Below, in pieces: positions 1-6,726 of a stretch of 12,743 nt of DNA. Where the stretch lies: positions 1-12,743 of the forward strand of contig QHZX01000068.1 of NCBI GenBank assembly GCA_003224835.1, in the 5' to 3' direction. A program made the translations under genes and the position numbers. Position 1 is the first letter of the stretch. Every line of letters begins with the position of its first letter. This DNA is from Acidobacteriota bacterium. Its GTDB lineage: Bacteria; Acidobacteriota; Terriglobia; Terriglobales; Acidobacteriaceae. Below the pieces are notes generated by a model that made no database searches, had not been told where the DNA came from, and saw nothing but the letters and a program-made list of their open reading frames with translations.

Positions 1-38
1 CCCCGTTGTTCTCCAGCTCCTAGACTGTTCCACTCTAG

Positions 39-53
39 ACGCCAGCGTGGCGT
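39..53 (+). terminator. Possible hairpin terminator of an upstream gene outside the window
   Basis: A perfect 6-bp stem (ACGCCA / TGGCGT) closes a 3-nt GCG loop. It is followed by only a weak T-containing run (TTACTT). It lies before the tRNA, so it could end a plus-strand transcript coming from left of the window. The poor U-tract makes this uncertain. Nothing else recognisable lies in positions 1-109 apart from a CATAAT (96-101) that could be a tRNA -10 box but has no convincing -35. Confidence 0.3.
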
Positions 54-109
54 TTACTTCTCGAAGGACCTCTCCGGAGCACATGCTAAACTGAGCATAA
101 TCTGCATGT

Positions 110-185
110 GCCGACGTAGCTCAGTTGGTAGAGCAGCCGATTCGTAATCGGCAGGTCAGCGGTTCAACTCCGCTCGTCGGCTCCA
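110..185 (+). tRNA. tRNA-Thr (anticodon CGT)
   Basis: A complete cloverleaf can be read directly. The acceptor stem is GCCGACG/CGTCGGC (7 bp). The D arm has GCTC/GAGC around AGTTGGTA. The anticodon stem is GCCGA/TCGGC with loop TTCGTAA, giving anticodon CGT at 143-145, which reads ACG (Thr). The variable region is AGGTC and the T arm is AGCGG-TTCAACT-CCGCT. The discriminator base is T182, and the CCA tail (183-185) is encoded in the DNA. No integrase or duplicated 3' end is visible nearby, so there is no sign of use as an attachment site. Confidence 0.97.
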
Positions 186-222
186 TTCAATCCCAGCTCC
201 AATTCGTTCTATCTGAGGATTG

Positions 223-642
223 CTATGAACTCGCGGCGATGGGATCTGCGCTAAGCCGCTCGGTTAGAACTCCGTGAAGCAGGAAAAGGTCGGTTAATAA
301 CGCGCGGAGATGAATTGACGCATTCAGATTGTCGATGAGTTGAGAGCTGATCGTGGGTTGGGCGAGCACGAGCTCAATTGCCGCTAGCGAGTCTCGCGCG
401 TCGCGGTCCAGCACGGCTAAAAATGCCTGGTACTTTCCCGCCGGCTCGAGTCTGTGTTTCTCTATGAGGTTTCCTGCGGCTTTTGCCAATCCGGAAATCG
501 CCTGGAGCGCGCGTTGCAGATGAGAGCGGACTTGACTGCCTTCATCGCTGGGGAAGCCCTTACCTGCGTAGCCCAGCATGAACTCATAGCATTCTTCAAT
601 GGCGTCGCAGCGCTCGTCAATTTCAGTAAGTTCAGTCAGCAT
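223..642 (-). CDS. Unrecognised 139-aa protein, last gene of the molybdenum hydroxylase operon
   Basis: I do not recognise this family. The 139-residue product is soluble-looking, has no signal peptide or membrane segment, and appears almost entirely alpha-helical (long amphipathic stretches around residues 1-25, 36-65, 72-95 and 100-130). It has only two cysteines (about residues 12 and 18), so it has no obvious cofactor site. Its ATG (640-642) lies inside the end of the cytochrome b gene (11-bp overlap), with a weak purine-rich site upstream. This implies translational coupling with the operon. The position suggests an accessory or assembly role for the membrane-bound Mo enzyme, but that is inference from context only. 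The stop is TAG at 223-225, 37 bases from the convergent tRNA, with no clear terminator between. Confidence 0.75.
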   Translation of the reverse strand: MLTELTEIDERCDAIEECYEFMLGYAGKGFPSDEGSQVRSHLQRALQAISGLAKAAGNLIEKHRLEPAGKYQAFLAVLDRDARDSLAAIELVLAQPTISSQLIDNLNASIHLRALLTDLFLLHGVLTERLSADPIAASS

Positions 643-1489
643 GAGCGCCGCCTTTTTGGCTGCCGGGGAATGGTGGAGGTTCCACTACCCAACGCTCCGG
701 ATCGTGCTCCTCCAAATAAAAATCGCGCTTCATGGAGCCGAAGACCATGGAGTATGTGATGGGCAACTTTTCCGGCCGCACGGCAAAGTAAATATGCACG
801 ACAACCAGCGCGATCAAAGCTACACCCGCCAAGCCGTGCATTACGTACATCAGCCCCCAGCTCATGTCACCGAACAAATAAGGATTGCGCGGAAGAATGC
901 CCGTCCTGACACGGAACTTCATGAAGATGCCGGTCACCATAACGGCCAGGCCACATAGAACGATGACGCCGTGGTAGAGCTTGTTATCAAATGGATATTT
1001 CCCCGACTTCCTCGGCAGAGGCGCGGGGCGGCCAAAGAATCGCAGAGTCCGCTTCCACGAATCCTGTAGGTCGATTTTGTCCGGCCAAATGGACCAGAAG
1101 TCCAGGAAAAAGGAGGCGTGAATAATGTGGAAGATGATTGATCCGGTCAGCACCAGGCCGGCGATCCAATGGTACGTCACCCAGTTGAACTGAACTCCGA
1201 CCTTCGGCAAGAAAGCGGTAAACAGAAGCGCCAACATGGCGAGCGCCATAATCCAGTGGAAAAGGCGTGCTGCCAGTGAATGCCTGGAGATTTTTTCCGG
1301 TAGCCGAGAGAGCAGCTCCGGGGAAGTTGTTGCCGCATATTGCTTTTGCTTGGCGAAATAACGCACGTAGATCGCATGAACAACAAGGAAAAGCAGGCCT
1401 GCGATCAGAGAGACCCAGATTAAGAACCATGCGATATGAATTGGGACACGCTGTCCCCAAGGACTTGTGGCCCACTCTAGGATGCCCAC
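632..1489 (-). CDS. Formate-dehydrogenase gamma-type cytochrome b subunit (FdnI/FdoI-like)
   Basis: This 285-aa di-heme b-type membrane anchor probably passes electrons from the Mo hydroxylase to the quinone pool. It has about five hydrophobic helices (residues 17-41, 75-93, 107-127, 172-191, 213-237); the first is extra relative to E. coli FdnI. Likely heme ligands by motif match to FdnI are His78 (RLFHW), His107 (YHWIAG), His218 (MHGLAG) and His232 (VHIYFAV). The cytoplasmic motif GKYPFDNKLYH (163-173) matches the FdnI GKY...QK segment, and the tail EEHDPERW resembles the HHPRW motif. The start is GTG (1487-1489) with AGGAGG four bases upstream, overlapping the FAD-subunit gene by 13 bp. 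No formate dehydrogenase catalytic or beta subunit is present. The partner here is a xanthine-dehydrogenase-family enzyme, which is unusual. Confidence 0.9.
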   Translation of the reverse strand: MGILEWATSPWGQRVPIHIAWFLIWVSLIAGLLFLVVHAIYVRYFAKQKQYAATTSPELLSRLPEKISRHSLAARLFHWIMALAMLALLFTAFLPKVGVQFNWVTYHWIAGLVLTGSIIFHIIHASFFLDFWSIWPDKIDLQDSWKRTLRFFGRPAPLPRKSGKYPFDNKLYHGVIVLCGLAVMVTGIFMKFRVRTGILPRNPYLFGDMSWGLMYVMHGLAGVALIALVVVHIYFAVRPEKLPITYSMVFGSMKRDFYLEEHDPERWVVEPPPFPGSQKGGAHAD

Positions 1490-2493
1490 GTCGCCTCCTG
1501 CACCCCGGTGATCGATCGCTTTACCAGGTTTCTCATTAACGGAATTTTGTAGGCATTGAATTGCAAAGGCACAGCGCCTTGCACCGCTAAGTTTCCAGCC
1601 ATTTCTGCGGTTGCAATGCTGCGCTGTTTGCCGCGGATTGCATTTTCGACAGCCTTCAATCGCAGTGGTCGCGCCGCGGCGCCGTTAACTGCGACTCGCA
1701 CCTGCTGAATTGTGTCTCCAGACAGGACCATCGCCGAGGCGACGTTCATCAGCGGGAAATCCCACACATTGCGGTCGCGCACTTTCTCGAAATAAAACTG
1801 CGCGCCGGCCCAGGTCGCGGGTATTCGAACTGCTGTCAATAGATCGCCGGGCTGTAGCACGGTCAATCTCGTAATGTCTATTTCGGGTCCGACGAAGTAA
1901 TCCTCAGCATTCACGACGCGTTCGCCTTTGCGGTTACGAATGACGAACTTGGCATCGAGCGCGATCAGGGCTGGAGCAGTATCCGAAGGATTGACCGCGA
2001 CGCAGCGTTCCGCGTGAAGAATCGCATGCTCACGGTTGCGGCCGACTGGAGTATCCGCGTAGCAGATATTTCCACCCGCCCGATAACATGGCCACCCGGC
2101 GCGATAATACCAGCAGCGCGTGTCTTGCGACACATTGCCGCCAATTGTGCCCTGATTGCGGATCTGCGGGGACGCGACCAGCTCGGCGCTTTGGGCCAAG
2201 AGACTGTATTTTGCCTTGATAAGAGGATGCTGCGCGATTTCCGTGAGCGTGGTCATCGCGCCGATCTCAAGCCCCTGGCCTGTTTCACGAATACCTTTAA
2301 GTTCCTCAACTCCGCTCAGGTCTACGACGGTGTTCGGCTTTTTGATCCTGTCCTTCAGCCAATCAAAGCTGTCGAGACCACCGGCGAGCACCCAGGCGTC
2401 AGGCCCATATTGATCGAGGATTTTTTGCGCGTCCGCAATAGAGGTCGGCTGGAGCAGCTGGAACGCCGGCATCACGTCTCGAATTACAGCCAT
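1477..2493 (-). CDS. FAD-binding subunit of a molybdenum hydroxylase, with probable extra [4Fe-4S] site
   Basis: This 338-aa medium subunit of a three-subunit xanthine dehydrogenase-family enzyme resembles PaoB/YagS and the beta subunit of 4-hydroxybenzoyl-CoA reductase. FAD-binding motifs are visible: AGGLDSFDWLK (about 37-47, with Leu where Thr is usual in GGT) and GTIGGNVSQDTR (115-126). Directly after the second motif comes a cysteine-rich insertion with Cys127, Cys136, Cys144 and Cys164. Subfamilies carrying a [4Fe-4S] cluster have such a loop at this place. The C-terminal half matches the CO dehydrogenase flavoprotein C-terminal domain. There is no signal peptide, so it would be co-exported with the Tat-targeted small subunit. 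The ATG has a GGAG site 6 bases upstream and follows the large-subunit stop by 11 bp. The exact substrate class is unknown. Confidence 0.93.
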   Translation of the reverse strand: MAVIRDVMPAFQLLQPTSIADAQKILDQYGPDAWVLAGGLDSFDWLKDRIKKPNTVVDLSGVEELKGIRETGQGLEIGAMTTLTEIAQHPLIKAKYSLLAQSAELVASPQIRNQGTIGGNVSQDTRCWYYRAGWPCYRAGGNICYADTPVGRNREHAILHAERCVAVNPSDTAPALIALDAKFVIRNRKGERVVNAEDYFVGPEIDITRLTVLQPGDLLTAVRIPATWAGAQFYFEKVRDRNVWDFPLMNVASAMVLSGDTIQQVRVAVNGAAARPLRLKAVENAIRGKQRSIATAEMAGNLAVQGAVPLQFNAYKIPLMRNLVKRSITGVQEATWAS

Positions 2494-2504
2494 TGTTTTC
2501 TCCG

Positions 2505-5048
2505 CTAAATGTGTGCGGTCAACGGATCTTGCATCGGCCGCCCGGCTTCTAATGATGTAAGAATCGTGTCAGCATTAACGGGCGCTCGACGAAATACATC
2601 GTCACCCACAGCATCGGATAAAGCGTTCAGAATAGAAGCGCAACCACCGCCGACTGGCGGCTCGCCGATTCCTCGCGCACCCACCGGGGTTTCTGGATCC
2701 GGAATATCAAGGGCGGCCCATTGCATATTCGGGGGCACATCGAGAATAGTCGGTGGCTTGCTCTGATAGAAGCGCCGCGAGATCATGTGCCCATATTCAG
2801 GATCGAAAACCCACTTCTGCCCGATCGCATGTCCAATCCCAAGTATCGAGCGTCCCAGCACCTGACCACCGAGTGCGCGCGGATGGATCACGGTGCCGAC
2901 ATCGGCGTAAGCAAGAAAGTCAATGATGTTGTATTTGCCGGTTTCGACGTCGACTTCGACTTCGGCAAAGCTGGCCACGAAAGACATCGAGGTGCCATCG
3001 TGCGGATATTTGTCTTTCGCAACAGCGACCAGGCCTTGTCCTGCCAGCGCTGCTACCGAGGCCTTGGTGTATTTGTTCACGTCAGGCGGAGCTTCATGGC
3101 CGTCGTATTTGCCACCCAGTTTGACTGCATGCTGCGCGGCTTGCGCCAGAGTCATTCCCGCCCCGCCGCCCTTGGCAAAAACGCGTTCGTGGGCGACTTC
3201 ATAATGCTCCGGCTTGCCGCCGAGTTTTTTGGCCGCGATTTCCTGCAGTTTCTGCTTGGCATCCATCGCTGCCGCGTGTGCCGCTCGCGTCATCGCATGC
3301 GTGGTCTGGCTACCACCGGAAACGCACGTCCATGGCAGATTTTGTGTCGTGTTGCCCCAGGTCAAGTCGCATTTTTCCCAAGGCACACCAAGCACCTCAG
3401 CAACGACGCGATGACAGTCAATAACAGATTCCGTGCCCAGGTTCCCGATTCCCGATGGGATCGCAATCCGCCCATCGGACTTGATCACGAATAGACCGTC
3501 ATAACCAGTAGAGCCTCCGAAGAAACAACTCAACGAAACGCCGAGTCCGCGAACCTTCGATCCGGCGCGCTTCGGCTTGCTCGCGACCCGTTCCTGCCAT
3601 CTAAATTGCTCGGCGCCACGATCCAGCGCGTCTTTCATGAAGCTACTGGTGCAATGCGCCCGTTTTCCGTTCTGCACCGGCCCAAAGTCAGCCTTTCCTT
3701 CGGGACAATTCACACGACGAACAGCCACCTGGTCGAGGCCGAGTTTCCGCGCGGCTTTGCAAATAATCGGCTCCATCATTACGATTCCCTGCATTCCGCC
3801 GGGAGCGCTCTGCGGGCCGCGTGGAGGCGTATTCGTCATGATCGTGGCCCCGCGCCAGCGCATGGCAGGCGGTTGGTATAGCAGGGAAACGATTCGTGCT
3901 GCCGCGCCGGCATCACCCACCGCGTCGTACGGACCCGTGTTGCAAATCACGAACATGTCGACCGCGGTGATTCGCCCTTCTTTGGAAAAGCCGACTTTCA
4001 GGCGGCCTAGCAGACTCGGTCGTCCCCGCCCGATGAACGTTTCTTCCTCACGGGTGATTCGCATCATGACCGGAGCGTTGGTTTTCTTTGAGAGGAGCGC
4101 AGGAATAATTGCGGTGATCGCCGCCGTTACCTTGCTGCCAAAGCCGCCGCCGGTGTACTCGCTGACGAGGACGACATTGGATGCATCGATATGTAACCAT
4201 CGGGCGAGCGCGGGAACGGTCTGGACCGTACTCTGCGTTCCAGTGTGAACATAAACTTTGCCATTCTGCCAATACGCTAAAGCACTGCGGGTTTCGAGCG
4301 TCTGATGACTGGTGTCGGGCGTGACGAAACTTTCGTCAACAATCAACTCGGCATTCTTGAACCCTTGGTCGATATCGCCGTATGACCAGTCGTCAGTAGG
4401 CTTGCCCATCGGGAGCCGGCCCTGCTTCGCCCCTTCAAAATCTGCGCTGGTCCACTTCAGTTCTGCCACTTCCGCTGGAGGAGGGCTGGCGGGGCGTTCA
4501 CCGGGCTTGGCTGGCGGTGGCTGATGCTGGTCCCATACATTTCCTTCGACGCGCGGATTCGGGCCACCCGGACGAAGAGAATCCAGAGGATCTAAAACAA
4601 ATGGAAGTGGCTCGAACTCGACATTGATTTTTTCGATCGCCTCAGCTGCCGTGTACTCATCAACCGCCGCTACAGCAAGTACCGGTTCTCCTTGATAGAG
4701 CGGTTCGTTGGTCAGGGCCCGCTCCCCACGTGGATTGGCTTTAATAACAGTTCCAAGGTCAGTCAAGCTGTCGGCCGGCGCGGGCAGATCGTTCGCGGTC
4801 AGGATCGCCTTCACGCCGGGCATTTTGAGTGCTTCGCTGGCATCAATGTGCTTCACACGCGCGTGAGGGAGAGGACTGAGAAGCAGTTTGCAAAACAGCA
4901 TGCCGTCGGCACGAAAATCCTCTGCGTATTTTGCCTGGCCAGTAACCTTCGCGTAGAGGTCTGCAGTCTGATAATTCTTGCCGATTACTTTGTACTGAGC
5001 GCCGTACTTGCGCTCGCTGCCTGGGACGATTTCTCTGGCTTTAGGCAC
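2505..5048 (-). CDS. Molybdopterin-binding catalytic large subunit, xanthine dehydrogenase/aldehyde oxidase family
   Basis: This 847-aa catalytic subunit should hydroxylate an organic substrate at a molybdenum-pterin centre. The N-terminal aldehyde oxidase a/b hammerhead domain (about 20-155, with VTGQAKYAED) is followed by the molybdopterin domain. Visible motifs are HQTLETRSAL (248-257), GGGFGSK (300-306), the substrate-loop segment PPRGPQSAPGGMQG (408-421), SGGSQTTHAMTR (577-588) and RGIGEPPVGGG (792-802). In the last, Glu796 is the expected active-site base. A proline-rich insertion occupies residues 176-192. The CoxL loop AYRCSFR is absent, which argues against CO dehydrogenase. The start is GTG with a strong AGGAGG seven bases upstream, overlapping the small-subunit gene by 8 bp. 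It has no leader of its own, so it presumably folds with the small subunit before Tat export. The substrate could be an aldehyde, purine or N-heterocycle. Confidence 0.95.
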   Translation of the reverse strand: MPKAREIVPGSERKYGAQYKVIGKNYQTADLYAKVTGQAKYAEDFRADGMLFCKLLLSPLPHARVKHIDASEALKMPGVKAILTANDLPAPADSLTDLGTVIKANPRGERALTNEPLYQGEPVLAVAAVDEYTAAEAIEKINVEFEPLPFVLDPLDSLRPGGPNPRVEGNVWDQHQPPPAKPGERPASPPPAEVAELKWTSADFEGAKQGRLPMGKPTDDWSYGDIDQGFKNAELIVDESFVTPDTSHQTLETRSALAYWQNGKVYVHTGTQSTVQTVPALARWLHIDASNVVLVSEYTGGGFGSKVTAAITAIIPALLSKKTNAPVMMRITREEETFIGRGRPSLLGRLKVGFSKEGRITAVDMFVICNTGPYDAVGDAGAAARIVSLLYQPPAMRWRGATIMTNTPPRGPQSAPGGMQGIVMMEPIICKAARKLGLDQVAVRRVNCPEGKADFGPVQNGKRAHCTSSFMKDALDRGAEQFRWQERVASKPKRAGSKVRGLGVSLSCFFGGSTGYDGLFVIKSDGRIAIPSGIGNLGTESVIDCHRVVAEVLGVPWEKCDLTWGNTTQNLPWTCVSGGSQTTHAMTRAAHAAAMDAKQKLQEIAAKKLGGKPEHYEVAHERVFAKGGGAGMTLAQAAQHAVKLGGKYDGHEAPPDVNKYTKASVAALAGQGLVAVAKDKYPHDGTSMSFVASFAEVEVDVETGKYNIIDFLAYADVGTVIHPRALGGQVLGRSILGIGHAIGQKWVFDPEYGHMISRRFYQSKPPTILDVPPNMQWAALDIPDPETPVGARGIGEPPVGGGCASILNALSDAVGDDVFRRAPVNADTILTSLEAGRPMQDPLTAHI

Positions 5049-5685
5049 GGCTGCTCCTCCTCATGTACTCAGCTCCGCGCATGAAGGCGGTGAGGATTTT
5101 GTCGTAATCTTGGCAGCGGCAGAGGTTACCCGAGATCCCGTGCGCCAATTCAGCTCGCGTTGGATTTGGATTGGTTTTTAGAAATCCAACGGCGGCCATG
5201 ACGAACCCGGGCATGCAGTAGGCACATTGAAATCCTTGTTCGTCGACGACGCCTTGTTGGACGGGGTGTAGCTTGCCATGCGGACTGGCCAAGCCTTCAA
5301 TGGTCAAGACTTTCTTGTCACGTACTGTATGGGTGAGCACCGAACATGCATAGTATGGAACATCGTCGATCAGCACAGTACATGAGCCGCACTCAGCGCG
5401 GTCGCATCCCAGCTTGGTTCCGGTGAGACCCAGCTTATAGCGCAGCGTCCACGCCAGCGTTTCCTGCTTGACGACGTCGACGCGCCGCTGCTGGCCGTTG
5501 ACGTTGAGAGTGATGAGCCGTTCTCCAAGCCCAGCCGACGACCTCTGACCGGCAAGAGTCGATGCTCGAAATAGATAACTTGTTGAGGACACCGCTACTC
5601 CGCTGGTGATCACGCCTTTTATGAAAGCGCGCCGGGAGACTCTCTTGGCGGCGGTTTCGCTGACCTGCTTGTCTGCTTCTGACAT
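5041..5685 (-). CDS. Tat-exported 2x[2Fe-2S] small subunit of molybdenum hydroxylase
   Basis: This 214-aa electron-transfer subunit resembles PaoA/YagT. The N-terminus carries a textbook Tat signal, SRRAFIKG (about 16-23), followed by a hydrophobic stretch, so the complex is predicted to be periplasmic. The plant-type [2Fe-2S] domain has Cys-x4-Cys-x2-Cys-x11-Cys (GCDRAECGSC onward). The second, helical [2Fe-2S] domain has QCAYCMPG and then CRC about 31 residues later, with the usual Gln before the first Cys. I chose the ATG at 5683-5685 because GAGGT sits seven bases upstream. A TTG at 5704-5706 would add seven residues but has no such site. This is the first gene of the five-gene operon and overlaps the large subunit by 8 bp. 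Confidence 0.94.
   Translation of the reverse strand: MSEADKQVSETAAKRVSRRAFIKGVITSGVAVSSTSYLFRASTLAGQRSSAGLGERLITLNVNGQQRRVDVVKQETLAWTLRYKLGLTGTKLGCDRAECGSCTVLIDDVPYYACSVLTHTVRDKKVLTIEGLASPHGKLHPVQQGVVDEQGFQCAYCMPGFVMAAVGFLKTNPNPTRAELAHGISGNLCRCQDYDKILTAFMRGAEYMRRSSRA
5056..5061 (-). promoter_or_regulatory. Strong ribosome binding site for the GTG-started large subunit
   Basis: The minus strand reads AGGAGG within a GAGGAGGAG run, seven bases before the GTG at 5046-5048. It lies inside the 3' end of the small-subunit gene. The two reading frames overlap by 8 bp, so the pair is probably translationally coupled. Confidence 0.7.
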
Positions 5686-5692
5686 GCCGGTT

Positions 5693-5697
5693 ACCTC
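5693..5697 (-). promoter_or_regulatory. Ribosome binding site that fixes the start of the small-subunit gene
   Basis: The minus strand reads GAGGT, then seven bases, then ATG (5683-5685). This favours the ATG over the in-frame TTG at 5704-5706, and places the twin-arginine motif about 16 residues from the N-terminus. Confidence 0.7.
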
Positions 5698-5772
5698 GGC
5701 TAGCAAATTAGAGCCAGGAATAAACTAGCAGCTCTCAATTTTTCCCTGCAAGCAAAAGGGGTCAATCGAGAA

Positions 5773-5801
5773 ATTTTAAGAAAGACATTCAATTAATGCA
5801 A
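5773..5801 (-). promoter_or_regulatory. Candidate sigma-70-like promoter of the molybdenum hydroxylase operon
   Basis: On the minus strand there is TTGCAT (5796-5801), a 17-base spacer, then TAAAAT (5773-5778). The -10 matches consensus at 5 of 6 positions and the -35 only at 3 of 6. A transcript would start near 5766 and have an untranslated leader of about 80 bases. The 5686-5897 interval is otherwise AT-rich and contains no gene. It also separates this operon from the upstream PhoU gene, for which no clear terminator is seen. Confidence 0.35.
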
Positions 5802-5897
5802 AAAGATCACACCTAAGCTAGAACAGACTGGCCGCCTGGCGCAAGTCCCGCGCCGATGGATTTACTACCGCGGTTGTACGTCCAAACCAGATTCAGG

Positions 5898-6599
5898 TTA
5901 GTCTCTGAGCTGCCTTTTTGGCGTGTGGCGCAGGCTGCGCCCTTCGATGAGCCTGAATAATTCCTCGGCCAGATTAGTAGCATGATCGCCGGCGCGCTCA
6001 AGTGCCTGGGCCATTAAGAGCGCATCCGCACCGTACTTTGGCTCGCTGCGAGAGTCACTCTGAACGTGACGTCTGAACAGAGACTTGTAGATTTGGTCAA
6101 TCTCTCGGTCCGCACGGAGCACGGAGCCTGCTGGATCCAGGGCCCGCTCAACGAAGCTCACACGGATCTGTTGCAACATGTTTGCTAACACGTCCAGGAT
6201 TTCAATGAGCTGTCGAACGTCGACCTGTGGCAACTGCGTTTCCAGGCTGTGCGCTCGCTGGGCCACTCCCCAAAGTAGATCGCCGATCCGCTCAAGATCG
6301 GTGCTGAACCTGAGGCAGGCAAGCAACTCGCGCGCTTCGAGTTCACCAACATCGGTGATCGCGGCCGGAAGCTGTTCATCTATTTGCTGCTCTATGCGGT
6401 CGAGTTCTTTCTCGCAATCCCGCACCGCGAGGAATGCCAGGCGGGAAGAATTGGCGAGAAACTCTTTTGTGTTGGAGGCGGCATCACTCGCGATTAAACA
6501 CGCGCGGACTGCCAATTCCGTCAACTCATTTCCGTTTGAATGAACTGAATGAGGCTGTTTCTTACGCGCACTCGCTTTGCGTGATCCAGGCTTTGGCAT
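5898..6599 (-). CDS. PhoU-domain protein (phosphate-uptake regulator-like)
   Basis: This 233-aa all-helical protein has two PhoU repeats. Each repeat has the characteristic metal-binding-type motif: DLERIGDLLWGVAQRA in the first half (about 100-115) and ALERAGDHATNLAEE in the second (about 197-211). The second is almost canonical. PhoU proteins bind metal clusters and dampen phosphate signalling through PstB and PhoR. No pst, phoR or phoB gene is in the window, so it may be an orphan copy or regulate another transporter. The N-terminal 18 residues form a Lys/Arg-rich tail not found in E. coli PhoU. The ATG at 6597-6599 has AGGAA about five bases upstream. It is divergent from the Nudix gene across 127 bp. 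Confidence 0.88.
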   Translation of the reverse strand: MPKPGSRKASARKKQPHSVHSNGNELTELAVRACLIASDAASNTKEFLANSSRLAFLAVRDCEKELDRIEQQIDEQLPAAITDVGELEARELLACLRFSTDLERIGDLLWGVAQRAHSLETQLPQVDVRQLIEILDVLANMLQQIRVSFVERALDPAGSVLRADREIDQIYKSLFRRHVQSDSRSEPKYGADALLMAQALERAGDHATNLAEELFRLIEGRSLRHTPKRQLRD

Positions 6600-6726
6600 A
6601 TGTTTCCTGCACTAGTGTATTGCCTGGGAAAGTCGAAGGGGAACACGTCGCTCGCATCTGTGAAGAATATGAGAGTGCGCTTTCCTTTGAGAATCAAGCT
6701 GTGCTCTAGGCAGAAGCATTCGGCTC

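Noticed and set aside
110..185. tRNA as an integration site for a genomic island
   Set aside because: No integrase gene and no repeated copy of the tRNA 3' end seen in the window; downstream genes are housekeeping-like and compactly arranged.
632..1489. Part of a true formate dehydrogenase or hydrogenase complex
   Set aside because: No molybdopterin bis-guanine dinucleotide FDH alpha subunit, ferredoxin-type beta subunit or NiFe hydrogenase gene is present. The overlapping genes are all xanthine-dehydrogenase family.
4048..4272. Small antisense or alternative-frame reading frame inside the Mo large-subunit gene
   Set aside because: The main frame has strong family motifs throughout; this frame gives no recognisable domain and no ribosome site, as do the many other alternate-frame openings in these GC-rich genes.
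2505..5048. CO dehydrogenase large subunit (CoxL)
   Set aside because: The diagnostic AYRCSFR-type active-site loop is absent; the corresponding region reads PPRGPQSAPGG.
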